Notes: generated from the sequence alone by a model not told the origin. Positions 10,405 to 22,440 are shown, numbered from the stretch's first letter. The stretch: DNA of 64,000 bases from Schistocerca nitens (GCF_023898315.1 NC_064614.1:501906109-501970108); one strand, 5' to 3'. Numbers and translations are program-made.

Positions 10405-10590
10405 GTGCGAGAGATGGAATCCAAAGGATCACCTGAGCACAGGTGTTTATCATCCTCCCCAACAGCATGTACACCAAATAACCTGTCAGTTGTCCCACAA
10501 GATGATACCCCTGTCTGCAAGGTAGCTGAGCGTGTGGTTCTTCGCAAGATGGACCATCACATCACTGGTTCTCAGTTGGCTTCACTTGGG
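10405..10590 (+). CDS. MCC: MCC homolog, internal exon a
   Basis: MCC is a coiled-coil scaffold with a C-terminal PDZ ligand, implicated in Wnt signalling and in cell polarity and migration. This exon starts after CTGCAG (10399-10404) and ends at TTGGG before GTATGT. It is in phase 0 at both ends and encodes VREMESKG at the start and VCKVAERVVLRK near the end, matching the MCC segment with IAKIAERVKLSK. The middle (CLSSSPTACTPNNL) is a Ser/Pro-rich linker, as in the vertebrate protein. The N-terminal exons lie upstream of the window. It joins in frame to the exon at 16119 (LASLG|VCSTKV). Confidence 0.85.
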
Positions 10591-12244
10591 GTATGTTAAT
10601 TTGTGACTACACATTTTATACTAACTTTAGCAGTGCTTTGTCATTTATGTTGCATAATGCTGTGTTAAATGTGTACTTTCACTGAAAACATAGTATTTAT
10701 GCAGAAGAATAGGGGCTTTTTTAACCATTTGGTATAGAGTCCACTTTGTTTCTCTTTTGTTTCTTTTGGCTTACATTCATATCTAACTTCATCCATGTGT
10801 ATTGCTTTATATTTACCATCTTAATCCAATAAGGGTTTAAGTTGTGACAGACAAAACGATAGTTCGCTAGAAGATGATGAGTATGCCACTCGTTGAAACA
10901 TTGCAGTTGTATAATACTGCCACCTGGCTGGAAACTCGAGAGCTTTAATCAGCTGTGTACACCGGCAGTCACATACATGACAATAGTTCCTTATGTTGCA
11001 GAACTTGTCCTGACCAAGAGAAGAGCTGACCTTAAGGCCAAGCTAAATGTCATCCAATAGTGCTTACCATCACTGACTCTTTGATAGCACCAATATTGGA
11101 AAGTTGAGAAACAACAAACACAGTGTCATAACAAGACATTTAAAATTCCTCCTTATCAAGGAGAAACATGTGAAAAGTGTTTTTATAATATGCAAAAGCA
11201 CATCCATACTACTCGATAGTTGCCGATAGTTGGCACATGGCCAAACTTAGAATAGTACGATTAAATAACTTTTACAGGTGAAGGTGACTGAGGCGCCATT
11301 TACAGAATTTTACATGACTATGAACCCCAACCCTGACAAGTTATTCAGTTATGATATAGATTTTCTGTTGCAAATAGTTACCTGTTTGTGATGCAGAAAT
11401 CATTATTTACTTTCTGTGAAAATCTGAGTCAGTCTACTAAGTAATATCTGAAAATAATTTGAAGATGTGCATTACATTTGTGTAGTGATAATGCAGATAA
11501 AATATTATCAAACAGAATGAACATGTATAATCAGTCTCTGACTCTTCACAAATGGAATCCAGTAATGGTGCTACTGTAATGATTACTTTCTATGACACTC
11601 TTAACAGTGGTTTCAGAAGTAAAGATGTAAACGTTTTGGTATGATTTGTTTCGTTTCTTTATAATTGTGGGATGCTTTTCCCATGGTATAACAAGTGCAA
11701 TTGACAATATGGAAAATCAAAGATAATCAAGAATCTTTATTGGTCACTGATCGTACGAGATAAAGTAGGCTTCGGCTTTGATACTCATTACAGACATATT
11801 GTTTTTTTTTTCTGTATTTCACTTATTTCCATTTCATAAGGCATCCCAGACAACTTGGGCATTATCCATGTACTGCCCTTTTTTTTTTTAATTTTCTGCT
11901 GAACACCTCACAAGGAAAAAGAACCATGTTATTGTTTGGAACTGTGCCTGAGGATGAGAAGTTCACTAGTCAGAATTCTGTACTTTAGAAAAATACCACT
12001 CATTTAAATTATGACAGATGATGCTGATAGTTTCTCCAAGTACATGACACTATCGCACAGTGCTCCCATGAGGAGAGAATGACGCTACAATCAGTATACT
12101 TTGATGAATGGCATACAAGTTGTCTGCCAGTCAGAATCGAATTTTGTTAAAGGATTCAGCTCACTGGACTTGTGTTTCAAAAAGTTAAGGTCGAAGCCAT
12201 GACTCGGGATCAGTTTCAGACAAGGTCGTTAGAACACTCAGAAA
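10591..12244 (+). other. MCC intron, left part
   Basis: AT-rich intron beginning with donor GTATGT. I see no coding potential beyond short chance frames and no clear repeat boundaries before the PLE at about 12245. Confidence 0.6.
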
Positions 12245-12371
12245 TTAGTGAATTTTGTTGATATATATTATGTCCACAACCAAATGGTTTCTGAGAAATA
12301 GATTTAGTGGTTTAGATCTGTTTGAGATATAGTTGAGGAGAAATACTCCTGGTAACAGAGGTAATAGACAA

Positions 12372-14756
12372 ATGGGGGAGGAAGTGATGGAATGTATTCG
12401 AAGAGTCGACAAGTTACGTGAAAGAAGAGCGAGGCTGCTGAGCTCGTTGATATTCTTATTAAGTTGCAGAGACAAGGGCATTATTCCAACGTTTACCAAA
12501 AGTGTGCATTTCATAAATACCACTGCTGCAAACAACATCAAACGTAAAGCAAGCATGGCTTTGGTGAGAGAAAGGATTCGTTTTACTCGGCGTGAATTGG
12601 ATTCTGTGTCAAAGGACATGTTCCACATACATTTGGAATTGGCAGCAAGACTATCTTCTCTGTCGTGGGTCTGGGTGGATGGTGTGACATGGGCTAAAGC
12701 AAACTGGAGCCATGATAAAGCTGTGACGAGGCAAACTGCCAAGATTGACAGACTTTCTAAACAGATGCAGCAGGAAGTTCCAACTCGACGATCTGTTGTT
12801 AATTTGACAGAGAAAACTTTAGATGACGCGACTGTGTCTGTGCTAGCAAAAGGACTGAATTTTGCTCCCACACCTGTTTCACCGCCACTAGTGGATTTCA
12901 TCAGTGCCATGGAAGAAGCTGTACACCGTCTTGATACAGATGAAGCGGAGGATGTTCGTCGAGAGTCTTGCCGTGTATTGACCAGGGGTGCACCAATGAA
13001 GAATAACATCTCGCCCACGGAGAGGATAGCCCTCCGTAACTTACGAGCAGATGTGGATACAGTAGTCTTAAAATCTGACAAAGGAAACGCTACTGTCCTC
13101 ATACCAAGGGATGACTATATTAATAAAATCAATGTTTTATTATGTGATTCAACGTATCGCAAAATCGATAAGGATCCCACGAGTCGAGTAGTGCGAAAAA
13201 CAGCAGAACTTTTATCAAATAGTTCTCTACCGAAGGAGGTCATCAAGAGACTGAAACCAAACAGTTCAGTTCCACCTAGGCTATATGGACTGCCTAAGAT
13301 CCACAAGGAAAATGTGCCATTACGTCCAATTGTGAGTAACATTGGAGCAGCCACCTACGACCTAGCAAAATTCTTGGCATCTTTACTCAAACCAATGATA
13401 GGCAAGTGTGCACATCACATAAAGAATTCTGGTGATTTTATCAGTCGACTTCAGTCACTACAACTGCAAAGTAGTGATTTATTGGTCAGTTTTGATGTGG
13501 TTTCACTGTTCACAAAGGTGCCTCTGGTGGACTCACTACACATCATTGGCAATATGTTTGGTGCAGACATTACAGCGTTGTTTGAGCACACTCTCTCCTC
13601 TACATATTTTATATTTAACAACGAATTTTACGAACAATCTGATGGTGTCGCCATGGGGAGTCCTTTGTCTCCCCTGGTAGCCAATCTTTTTATGGAGGAT
13701 TTTGAGGAGAGAGCACTCGACTCTGCCACTTTTAAACCGACAGTATTTTGGCGGTACGTTGACGACACTTTTATAGTGTGGCCTCATGGTCTGGACTGTC
13801 TCCAAGAATTTTTACGTCACATGAACTCCATACATGAAAACATGAAGTTTACCATGGAGATAGAGAGAGATGGTTTTCTGCCATTTTTAGACGTCTTGGT
13901 GTGACGGAAGAGTGATGGCACACTTGGTCACTCGGTGTACAGAAAGCCCACTCATACAGACCTGTATCTACAAGCTACTAGTTGCCACCATCCAGCACAA
14001 ACAATGGGCGTTCTCAAAACCTTGGTCCACCATGCCCATACTATCTCTGATGCCGACAGTCTTCAAGCGGAACTGGAACACCTGCAAAAAGTATTTTTGA
14101 AGAATGGCTTTTCACCTAGGCAAGTGAACAGAGTGATGAAGACCTACAAACGACGGAACAAGGAAGAGGAAGAGGCCTTCAGGTCGACTGTTTATCTACC
14201 ATTTATTGGGAATATTTCTTCACAGATAGGCAGAATATTGAGAAAGTATCAAGTGAGAGTCATCTTTCGCCCTCCTTCCAAAATTTCATCACTGGTGGGA
14301 TCCGTTAAAGACGACCTGGGCCTGCGTAAACCAGGTGTTTACAAAATTCCGTGTGAATGCGGCAAATCATATATAGGGCAAACAACACGAACTGTGCAGG
14401 AACGCATTGTGGAACACCAACGGCATACTCGCCTTCTCCAACCCACCAAGTCCGCAATCGCCGAACATTGTATTTCCACAGACCATTCCATGAATTACAA
14501 CGACACAAAAATTTTGGCCCATACATCAAACTTTTGGAGCTCGATTATCAATGAAGCTGTGGAAATAAGATTGTCTGACAACGAGACTCTCATCAATCGA
14601 GATAGCGGTTATCAGCCGAACTCTGCTTGGAATCCTGTTATAGAGAAACTTCATAGTCGACGTAGTTATCTGCATAAAGATGGAAATCGACCTGACACCG
14701 ATACGCCAGGCTTTCACAGTGGAGGGCGCGGGGCACAGCGCACGGAGCCGTTATGA
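12372..14756 (+). pseudogene. PLE family-B reverse transcriptase/GIY-YIG protein with one in-frame TGA
   Basis: From ATG 12372 the frame runs 510 codons to a single TGA at 13902-13904, then stays open to the stop ending at 14756, 794 positions in all. RT motif A is LVSFDVVSLFTKV (about residue 372), B is GVAMGSPLSPLVANLFM (425), C is RYVDDTF (catalytic Asp 464-465). The GIY-YIG nuclease begins at GVYKIPCECGKSYIGQT (about 655) with ERIVEHQRHTR after it. The reading frame was probably open a little upstream, where a stop now lies just before 12333. The TGA falls between RT and linker and could derive from CGA by one transition. Apart from that the protein looks intact, so the insertion is fairly recent. 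Confidence 0.85.
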
Positions 14757-14850
14757 ATGCGCAAGCTGAGCTGCGCATGCGCAATGTCACCTCAGAAGGC
14801 TTTAAATAGCGGAGCTCAGCACATACTCGCCAGTACTACTACAGTGGCAT

Positions 14851-14893
14851 TCACCTGAAGATGGCCAGAAGACTCTGCGCCGAAATATCGTGG
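14851..14893 (+). ncRNA. Hammerhead-type ribozyme motif, PLE family B tail
   Basis: TCAC, CTGAAGA (14855-14861), an extra T, GGC, a loop with CAGA/TCTG pairing, GCC, GAA, then A-TA-T and C, followed by GTGG. This gives CUGANGA, stem II, GAAA, a one-base-pair stem III, cleavage-type UC, and stem I UCAC/GUGG. It resembles the minimal type I hammerheads reported in Penelope-like elements. The single extra base before stem II departs from the canonical core. Confidence 0.65.
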
Positions 14894-14968
14894 CAGGAAG
14901 TTACTGATATCCGGCAGTTCTCCCGTGTTTTTATGGAACAATCAGTACGCCGGGAAAGCTTTAAACAT

Positions 14969-16118
14969 TACTTGTATTCTTATTGGAAAGCAAATGATCG
15001 TGGAACACGCCTTAGAAGATTGACTGTAAATGATTGGTCTTTGATTCAGGTGGTATGTTTTTTGTTTTTTTTTAATGAATTTAAGTACTGTACACTGTCA
15101 ATGTGTTTACATGTAGATGCATATCATTTGTCACATCTGGTGGGAGCTGATGCCATTTTCATATGAGAATTTTTCTGTATGTACAAGCACACAAAACCCT
15201 AACTTTATTAAATTCGTTTTAATGGCTACAGTAACTTTATGGATCATTAATTGCACTCCAATAAAGATTGCTTGTTGATTTGCTCTATGAAATCACCTCT
15301 CGTGTGATTCACAAAATTATCCTTTAGTTAGAGGGAGAGATTGCATCTACAATTGTGTAATACCTTTGGTAGCTTTTTCACCTCCATAGTCCCAAAAAAA
15401 AAAAAACTGGGTAATATCTTACTTTTTCATTTCTCCACAAAAGCTCCAGAATATTGTGTCAATCCATGCTCCATTTCCAGAGTAATTATCTTTTACTACT
15501 GTGACAAACTTTCACGTTGGCACTGGACCCTCTTACACTAATTACACTTCTCCACTTCGTGCTATCACAGGCAGCATATCTCAACACAAAATTATTGACA
15601 TCATCAGTCTGTAGAAGAAATTTTTCTTAAGTTATCACGAACCCTTTGATACTGTAGACAAACACTAAACTTCTTTAAAAGCATTCACTGTATACTGGAA
15701 ACTTTTGATAACGCCATCTATACTTCACTGTAGGAAATATGTACTCTGCTAAATGTACAACAAAAGCTTGATGCTTTCTCCTGAAACAGCTCAAAGTTGC
15801 TCAAACAGAAATTTACTAATATGGAAGACATATTTGCTCAGGCCAGGAAACAATACGTCAACACAAATGTGCACAACTGCCGTAGTTAGTGAGAGAAAAA
15901 GGAGGTATGCTGTTCTGCTGGAACCACCTATGGAAATAAGAAAAAGCATTTCACATTTAATCTAACAAAGTTCATAATTGGTTCTTATGTTATGGCTTCA
16001 TAATGGTCTTTTAGCATATTTAATTAATGTATATCTTATTCTCCTCAGAGTGCTTCAATATAGCAGAAAAGCTCTTCTATAAAAATTTGGCATGTATAGC
16101 TTTATCTTCTGTAAACAG
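14969..16118 (+). other. MCC intron between PLE-B and next exon
   Basis: AT-rich intron. A short open stretch directly after the PLE tail (to about 15051) is discussed as a finding. Otherwise I see nothing but homopolymers (A12 near 15393). Confidence 0.5.
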
Positions 16119-16366
16119 GTATGCAGCACCAAGGTGGCAGAAACATTAGTTAGTGAATTACAAGAGGCAGATCTGCAAGAATTGACCCATGGTGAAGCAG
16201 CTGTAAGGCGGCAATTTGAAGTGGAAACGGAGAGACTGAATAGTCGTGTAGAACATCTTAGAGCTCAAAATACTGTCCTAGCCCTCACCCTGGAAGACAG
16301 CAAGTCACAGTGTGACCGCCTTAGCTTGCTGCTTGGAAAATATGAGTCAAATGCCACAGCACTCAG
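16119..16366 (+). CDS. MCC: MCC homolog, internal exon b
   Basis: Acceptor GTAAACAG and donor GTTAGT flank 248 bp. It encodes VCSTKVAETLVSELQEADLQ, then the highly conserved coiled coil with FEVETERLNSRVEHL and LLLGKYESNATAL. This is one of the best-conserved parts of MCC and secures the identification. The last codon is split (AG|G, Arg) and completed at 26478. No frame disruption is seen. Confidence 0.93.
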
Positions 16367-16909
16367 GTTAGTATATTTATTTTGAAATAGAAATGCTGTC
16401 TTATTATAGGGCTGAAATTGGTAACACACAAAAAATGAATATTTTGCATTTTAAGATGAAAATAAGTAGATGAATTGAATATTCTTTCATACTATTTTCA
16501 TTTTTGCTGAGCCAACAGAGATAAGGATGAAAGGGAAATGAAACATTACAGTTTCTCAACAAATAATTCACCTGTTACTGTCATGTTCTCACTGATGGTG
16601 CAGTTAACATCAACTTGCAACTTCCCATATTCCAGAAAGTGATTATTAAAACTTTAATATTCTTTGAAAAGAAACTTGTCAATGACCAAAATAAAAATTA
16701 CTGGAGCAGTCTTGACAGACACGATACAAGCTCATTGGTTGAGTACACCCTCAGCAAAAGTAGCTTGCTTCAAACCTCTATTGCCCAAGTGTTGTATGGA
16801 TACATGTTTATTATATGATGTACAGTAAAATAGGCTAATGCCCATGGACTACCACCAGTAAAATTTTCTCCTTCACCCATGATTTCGAAATACATGAATG
16901 TGCAAAGCT
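16367..16909 (+). other. MCC intron left of the Gypsy element
   Basis: Intronic, AT-rich, with no recognisable feature. Confidence 0.5.
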
Positions 16910-17339
16910 TGTATAGTAACCAGAATAAGACACAACGAGGAGACACTGGCTGACCAACCAAGGACATCGACAGTGAATCACTGAAAAACACACAAAAAAA
17001 AACAACAGTGATGGACAGAGAACAAAGACAACATGGCAGAGTGACAAATCCCGAGAGGGAACCAAATCAAGAACCTAGTCGCAGCAGTACGGGAAACCAA
17101 ACAACGATGAATACTACAAGCAATATGAGAGCACAGTCAGAAGATGATTGAGGACTGAGCACTGCACCACTAGCTGTATAGTCCAGCCATGGGTGTCGAT
17201 AGCCTGGCACATGGGGCATGACCTATGCATAGTACTGAGGTAGTGATAGCAGCACTTGAAAAATTTAGAAGTGCCGCCTAGTGGCTGTTCAGGTCCATGT
17301 GTTCTGGCAGGCTTTCAAGCTCATCAGGCCAGGATACGA
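16910..17339 (-). repeat. Gypsy 3' LTR
   Basis: About 430 bp aligning with 21609-22025 through shared blocks such as GGAGACACTGG, AACCAAATCAAGA, CAAACAACGATGA/CAAACAACAATGA and TGTTCTGG.GGGCTTTCA. Read on the - strand the outer end is TCGTATCC (TGGTATCC in the partner) and the other end is TACTATACA. Confidence 0.8.
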
Positions 17340-17340
17340 G

Positions 17341-17382
17341 ATCCCCCCCCCCTCCCCCCCTCCCACCGCCCCCCTCTGAAAG
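17341..17382 (-). other. Polypurine tract next to Gypsy 3' LTR
   Basis: On the - strand this is a G-rich purine run (CTTTCAGAGGGGGG, then GGGAGGGGGG-type runs) ending right at the LTR. That is where a plus-strand primer for LTR retrotransposon reverse transcription is expected. The G runs may have expanded after insertion. Confidence 0.65.
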
Positions 17383-17429
17383 AGGCACTAGGGCCTGAAG
17401 CATCCTGGACAATGGTTTGGAAGATGAAC

Positions 17430-20400
17430 CAGTGGTGTGGTTGGTGTCCCGCCAGCTGGGAGAAGGAATGCAGAATGTCGGGCAATGCACTGGGAAACAG
17501 CAGTGTGGGAGATGGTTGTTGAGCCAAGGGATGCTGTAGGGCCCTACCTCAACACTCGCATCCACGGGAACCACCAAGAATGTTCCGCAGCACAAACTGT
17601 ACCCTTTTGGTTGACAGATTTGTAAGGGTGGATGCACCAACTCCAAGTGACCTATTGTTGGTGGTCCAACACTCCAAACTCCGTGGAGTGTCAACCATCA
17701 TAAGGTACTGCCCATGGATGGCCTGCATCCATGAAGGGTTTGCTCCATATGAATGTGCCAAGACTACTGAATCTGACAGGTGTCATCCAGTGGGTCAGGT
17801 CTGGGATTCCGAGGTGCCAGGAGATGGAGGAGAGTATGTGGCTGTCGCTCATGAAGAAGCTCTGCTGGGGTGAAGTCATGGACAGGAGTGGTCCTGTAAG
17901 TGTTCAGGAACATTGTGAATGCCACTGCAGACATGGATGCACCCAATACTTTCAAAATTCGTTGTTTGAATGTTCGCACCATTCTCTGCTTCTTCATTGG
18001 AGTAGGGGTGAAAAGTTAGACTAAGTGGGTATTTGAAGCAATTGGTGGTGCAGAACTGTTCAAAGGCTGTTGCCATTAATTGGAGCCCACTGTCTGACAT
18101 GAGGGTGCAGGGAAGCTCTTTGATGGTTAGAATCTGAATAAGTGTATTGAGTGTGACTGCTGTAGTGGTGAACACCATGCTAACCACATACGGTTAGTTG
18201 GAATAAGTGTCCACAACAGTGAGCTACATAGAGCCCAGAAAGGGACCAACAAAGTCCAGATGAATGCTGTCCCAGGATGACATAGGTGGGTAGGAGATGG
18301 GGAGGGGAAAAAGACTGAGGCGGAGCAGCCTGATGTTGGGCACATGCAGAACATCTTTGCTCCATAGCCTTCAAGTCTTCTTTCAGTAAGCATGTTGCCT
18401 GGTAATGGCTTTCATCCATGACATACCCCAATGCCCACAATCAATGGAGGAGTCCAAGACATGAAGGCGCAAGGTAGTCAGGATGACAACACAGAGGGTA
18501 TCCGCCTTTGCATTCAGAAGGAGAACATCAGAGACAACAAGGAGAACATCAGAGACAACAAGTAAATTATGAGAGAGATGGGCCCAAGCCCAGAGTTCTG
18601 GACCAACAGATTCTGAAAAATAAATAGGCCACCCATGTAGCACATAGTGTTTGATATGCTGTAAGGTAGGATTGAGGCACGTGTCTGCTGTGATGCGAGT
18701 AGCAGTAAAGGGAAACCGTTCCGTGGTATGTTGTCATTCTATGTCAATGTGGAAACAGGAGATCTCATGTTAGTCAAATGCCGGGTCTAGTCCTGAGGGC
18801 AGATCAGAGCGCATCCATGTTTGCATGTTGTACAGTAGGCTTGTAGTTAATGTTGTCACTATAAGAACTAAGGTAAAGAGCCCAATATTGGAGCCTACCA
18901 GCTGTCCATCCTGGAAGCTGTGCATGTAGCCCAAAGAGAGCAATCAACGCATTATGGTCAGTAACGAGCGTAAACTTGGTCCCAAAGAGGTACACATGGA
19001 ATTTCTTAATAGAAAAGAAGATCTCCAAAGCCTCTTTCTTGGTACATGGACAGTTTCTTTGAGTTAAGTCAGTGTCTGGGATACACAGGCAATCGGTTAC
19101 TCAATGCCATCATGGCAATCGGTTACTCAATGCCATCATAGTTGCGGAGTGCCAGCACTGCACCAGTGCCACAGGGGTAAGTGTCAGCAGCCAAAACATG
19201 GGGGCGTGATGTAGCACAAGTCAAAAGGCAGGATGCTAAGCATAACTGCATGAAACCATGCTCGCAGGCAACCTGACCATCGGAACTGGATGCCCTTCTT
19301 CTGCCACTAGTTTAGGAGGTACATAGTGTGTGCTACTTGCAGGAAGAACTTGCAATAATAATTCACTTTACCAAAACAGACCTGCAGCTTCCTGTAGGTT
19401 TTGTGGATGTGGGAGAGTGTCTACAGCTGAAATGTTGCAGTCAGTGGCCTGAATCCCATCTTTGTTTAGTAGATGTCTGAGGTATTCCACTTTCTCCTGA
19501 AAAAACTGGCATTTGTGTAAGCAGCACTTGAGCCCTGCATCATGTAATGTAGCAAAGAGGTTGCACAGGTGGCTCTGGCACATAGGACCTGTAACAGTTA
19601 AGTCAGCCAGATAATTGGTACAATCTGGGATGCACATAATTAACTGCTCCGTGCATCTTTGGAAGATTGCCGAAGTGGAAGAGATCTCTAAGGACAAACA
19701 TTTGTATTTGTACTAGCCAAAGCATTTATTGATGACCATAACATGTTGTGATTCCTCATCTAGTGGTACCTATAAAATTAGCATCTGTGAGGTTTACCTA
19801 GCCGCCAACATACTTTGAGTGAAGACGTCCTCCAGACATAGTATGGGGTAGGTTTCCAAGTATGTTGAGCATTGCTTGTGAGCCCAAAATCTCCACAGAG
19901 CCATTTGGGTTCTTAACCACCACCAGGGGTGTGGCCCAAGCACTTGCTTTGACAGGTTCAATTGTCTCAGTTTCATGAAGGTGATCTAGTTCAAGCTTAA
20001 CAACATACATAGGAAGGCCAGAATCAGAATTGATGAACAGAAATCAGTCACGACTGCATCTGGATGTAGAGAAATATGTTTCTCAAAATTGGTGGCGCAA
20101 TCCGTGCCAAGTTTGAACAGAGATGCAAAAGAGGCACAAAGTTGTCAAGTTTCTGGAAGGTAACCATGTTCGAGACAACATGAACTTTGTCCGTGATGTA
20201 GAAACCAAATAGTGAGAAGCCATCCAAGCCGAAAATGTTACCAGTCAAGTGACTGTTGACAACAAACTGTTTTATCAGCTGTGTAACCCTGTTGCAATCT
20301 CCCGTAGTTGTGAATTGATCTCTGAGGGGAACTAAGCTGTCATCGCATGCAACCAATTTGTGGTTGGGTGGGGCCAGTGCTGGGTAACTCATGTGATCAT

Positions 20401-20490
20401 TTGTTGGGAGGCTCACCAGGGAGACAGTTGCTCCCATGTCTACTTGGAGAGGAACATCCTGATTTGTATTCATGAAATAAATAAACAACT
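17430..20490 (-). pseudogene. Gypsy pol: protease, RT, RNase H, integrase
   Basis: Conceptual - strand pieces, in order: protease-like VDMGATVSLVSLPTNDHM (about 20430); RT segments LDHLHETETIEPVKAS (about 19980) and HKCQFFQEKVEYLRHLLNKDG (about 19510); RNase H TLVTDHNALIALFG (about 18960); integrase HYQATCLLKEDLKAMEQRC with an H2C2-type zinc finger (about 18390), WSLSGLYVAHCCGHLF-type core remnants, and FEQFCTTNCFKYPLSLTFHP (about 18060). Many stops and frameshifts. Short tandem duplications occur inside it at 18520-18561 and 19089-19140. Confidence 0.8.
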
Positions 20491-20660
20491 TAGTGGTGGG
20501 AGGATTGCCCTGGAGAATGAAGGCCTGGAGTTAATGCATCATCCCTTGATGCAATTGTGGAGTGGAGTTTGGCTCTTGTGATGCTCAACTGCAGACAGTT
20601 CATAGATGCCCATGCTTTCTGCAATGGGTGAAGTGTGTCCATAAATGTAGACAGTACACA

Positions 20661-21585
20661 TTATTGGTTCATTGTGGAACAGTCAGGCCAGGATGTCAGC
20701 CCTGTGCTTACACCAAAGTGTTGTGACCAGCTGCTCAAAGGCCATTGACATGCCCAAAAGAGACAAATCACAATGCTGTGGGCAGGAAAAGAACTTAAAG
20801 AGAATTCCGTCCCCTTGGTGGCAGTTGAACTGCCGATATCCGGAATGAGCCAAAGGAGTTCATTTGCTGCCTGTGTAGTCTCAAAAGAGTGCACGACTTT
20901 CAAAATATTGTCAAACAAAGGATTGTACAGCTTGAGGGCTGCAGTACATACTTTCAGATCAGAGGCCAGTTGTACCACCACACCTCAAATCAAGGAATCT
21001 GCATATGAGGTTCTGCAAGACGGGTTTGTGCAACTGAAATCACAACGTTGACTCAGTCCTTGCAAATCTGTCAACCACCAGCGATATGAGTGACCCAATT
21101 GCTTGTAGTATTTATGGAACTCAAGGCATGATGTGACCACATGGAAACGATACAAATAATAGTCTGACAACAACAAACACATCTCCTCAGATGTGAGTGC
21201 AACCAGATGTGGGAATGGTGCCAGCTTCTTTACTGAGAGTCTACGGGGAAGCTCAAGAAAGGAAGAGCAGCCATTGGAGAGTGTCATCAGAAACCAGAAA
21301 AGTGGCGAAGTGCTGTTTCAGCTGCTGCAAATAAGTGCCCCAGTCTTCTTTGGCATCATTAAAAGTTGAAAATGTGGGTGGGCAGGGCTCCTCCTGGGCA
21401 GCAACCACAGCCTAGACAGGTTGTGAGCCCAGAACCTGCAAACATGACAAAAGCTGAATTTCCTGATGCAACAAGTCTGTTTGCTGCTGCAGCTACTGTC
21501 TGAAGTGGTCTAGCAATTGCTGCTGCAGGAGTAGCTGTAGCTTTTGCTGTTCCACAACTGCACAAGGCTCACATCCATAAGACAT
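20661..21585 (-). pseudogene. Gypsy gag remnant
   Basis: ATG at 21585 (- strand) starts MSYGCEPCAVVEQQKLQLLL, followed by a Gln-rich segment and a capsid-like region with LVALTSEEMCLLLSDYYLYR and YYKQLGHSYRWWLTDLQGLS. The motif resembles the gag of CsRn1/Osvaldo-like Gypsy elements in general shape only. A stop near 21415 and later breaks inactivate it. Confidence 0.7.
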
Positions 21586-21608
21586 TGTTAACCTTTTTCC
21601 TCATCACC

Positions 21609-22025
21609 TGTTTTAGTATTCAGAAGTGGACAAACCAGGAGACACTGGACGACTGGCCGAGGATGTCAATGGTGAGTCACTGAAAAACACAGAAAGATGA
21701 CAGATGAAGACAATGTGGCATAATGACAAGTCCAGAGAGTGAACCAAATCAAGAGCCCAGACGTAGTAGTATCAGGAACCAAACAACAATGAGTACAACG
21801 AACAATACAAGAGTGCAGTTAGTACATGACTGAGGTCCAGATCCCTGTGCTTCTAGCTTTAAAGTGCAGGGGCTGACAGGCTGGCATGGGGGAGGGGAAC
21901 ATGGCCCATGCAAAATGCTGAGGCGGCAACAGCAATGCTTGCAAATATTAGGAGTGCCACCTAGCAGCTGTCATGTATGCCCCTGTGTTCTGGTGGGCTT
22001 TCAGGTTCATTGGGCTGGGATACCA
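21609..22025 (-). repeat. Gypsy 5' LTR
   Basis: About 417 bp, partner of 16910-17339. It begins TGGTATCC on the - strand and ends near TACTAAAACA, 24 bases before the gag start codon. Confidence 0.8.
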
Positions 22026-22440
22026 GAACTTGTTTTTGGAACTATCCATGCCTTTCACTCTTTCACCTCTCCACAAAAGTGTTATTACTGGAAGGGTAGT
22101 CCACATACCACATGAGCTAGATAATGTTGCCCAACAAAGGGCAATGTGTGAGGAGCATTCCAAAATCTAACCGCATAAGTATTATAGGATTTCTTGAGTT
22201 AGTGCAATGAGAAATGCTTATGCAACAGCACAGGTAAGATAGCAAGGTAGCAGATAAGGTAGCAAGGAAGGAACTACAAAGAACTGAAATGAATCACAAG
22301 TGACACATCCCTTTCACGATGGCTTTCTAAAATCGTAATGAAATTCATCAAACACATAATTCGTACTTGAAAGAGAAACAGTTTAATATCTTTATGGTCT
22401 TACCTTTATGGTATTCAGTTTGTGTCATAGCTTCAAAGTC
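22026..22440. other. Spacer, no feature recognised
   Basis: Flanking intron between the Gypsy LTR and the next non-LTR fragment. A small duplication (GATAGCAAGGTAGCA / GATAAGGTAGCAAGG) is the only structure noticed. Confidence 0.4.

Larger units (their letters stand above)
12245..14968 (+). mobile_element. Penelope-like element family B, near full length
   Basis: This PLE is distinct from the TA-associated family 1 and lies in the sense orientation of the MCC intron. It has a short leader, a long RT plus GIY-YIG frame, and a tail with a hammerhead-like core at 14851-14893 followed by GATATCCGGCAGTTCTCCCG. A related tail at 48941-49300 shares the CGGCAG...CCCGTG segment. No flanking pseudo-LTR was found at the 5' side. 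Both ends are approximate. Confidence 0.8.
16910..22025 (-). mobile_element. Ty3/Gypsy LTR retrotransposon, decayed, with both LTRs
   Basis: About 5.1 kb on the - strand with order 5' LTR (21609-22025), gag, protease, RT, RNase H, integrase, polypurine tract, 3' LTR (16910-17339). The LTRs are clearly alignable but diverged by substitutions and small indels, so the insertion is old. No env frame is seen. No convincing target-site duplication is visible at the edges I chose. Confidence 0.85.

Noticed and set aside
12245..13102. 285-residue antisense frame over the PLE-B RT region
   Set aside because: It is a shadow of the real RT frame on the opposite strand with no family motif.
14937..15051. 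Additional MCC exon
   Set aside because: Flanking MCC exons already join in phase 0 and match the known protein without a gap, and the candidate's likely acceptor phase does not fit.
17278..17879. Several Pro/Gly/Ser-rich frames on both strands
   Set aside because: They overlap the Gypsy polypurine tract and decayed integrase C terminus, and none has independent support.
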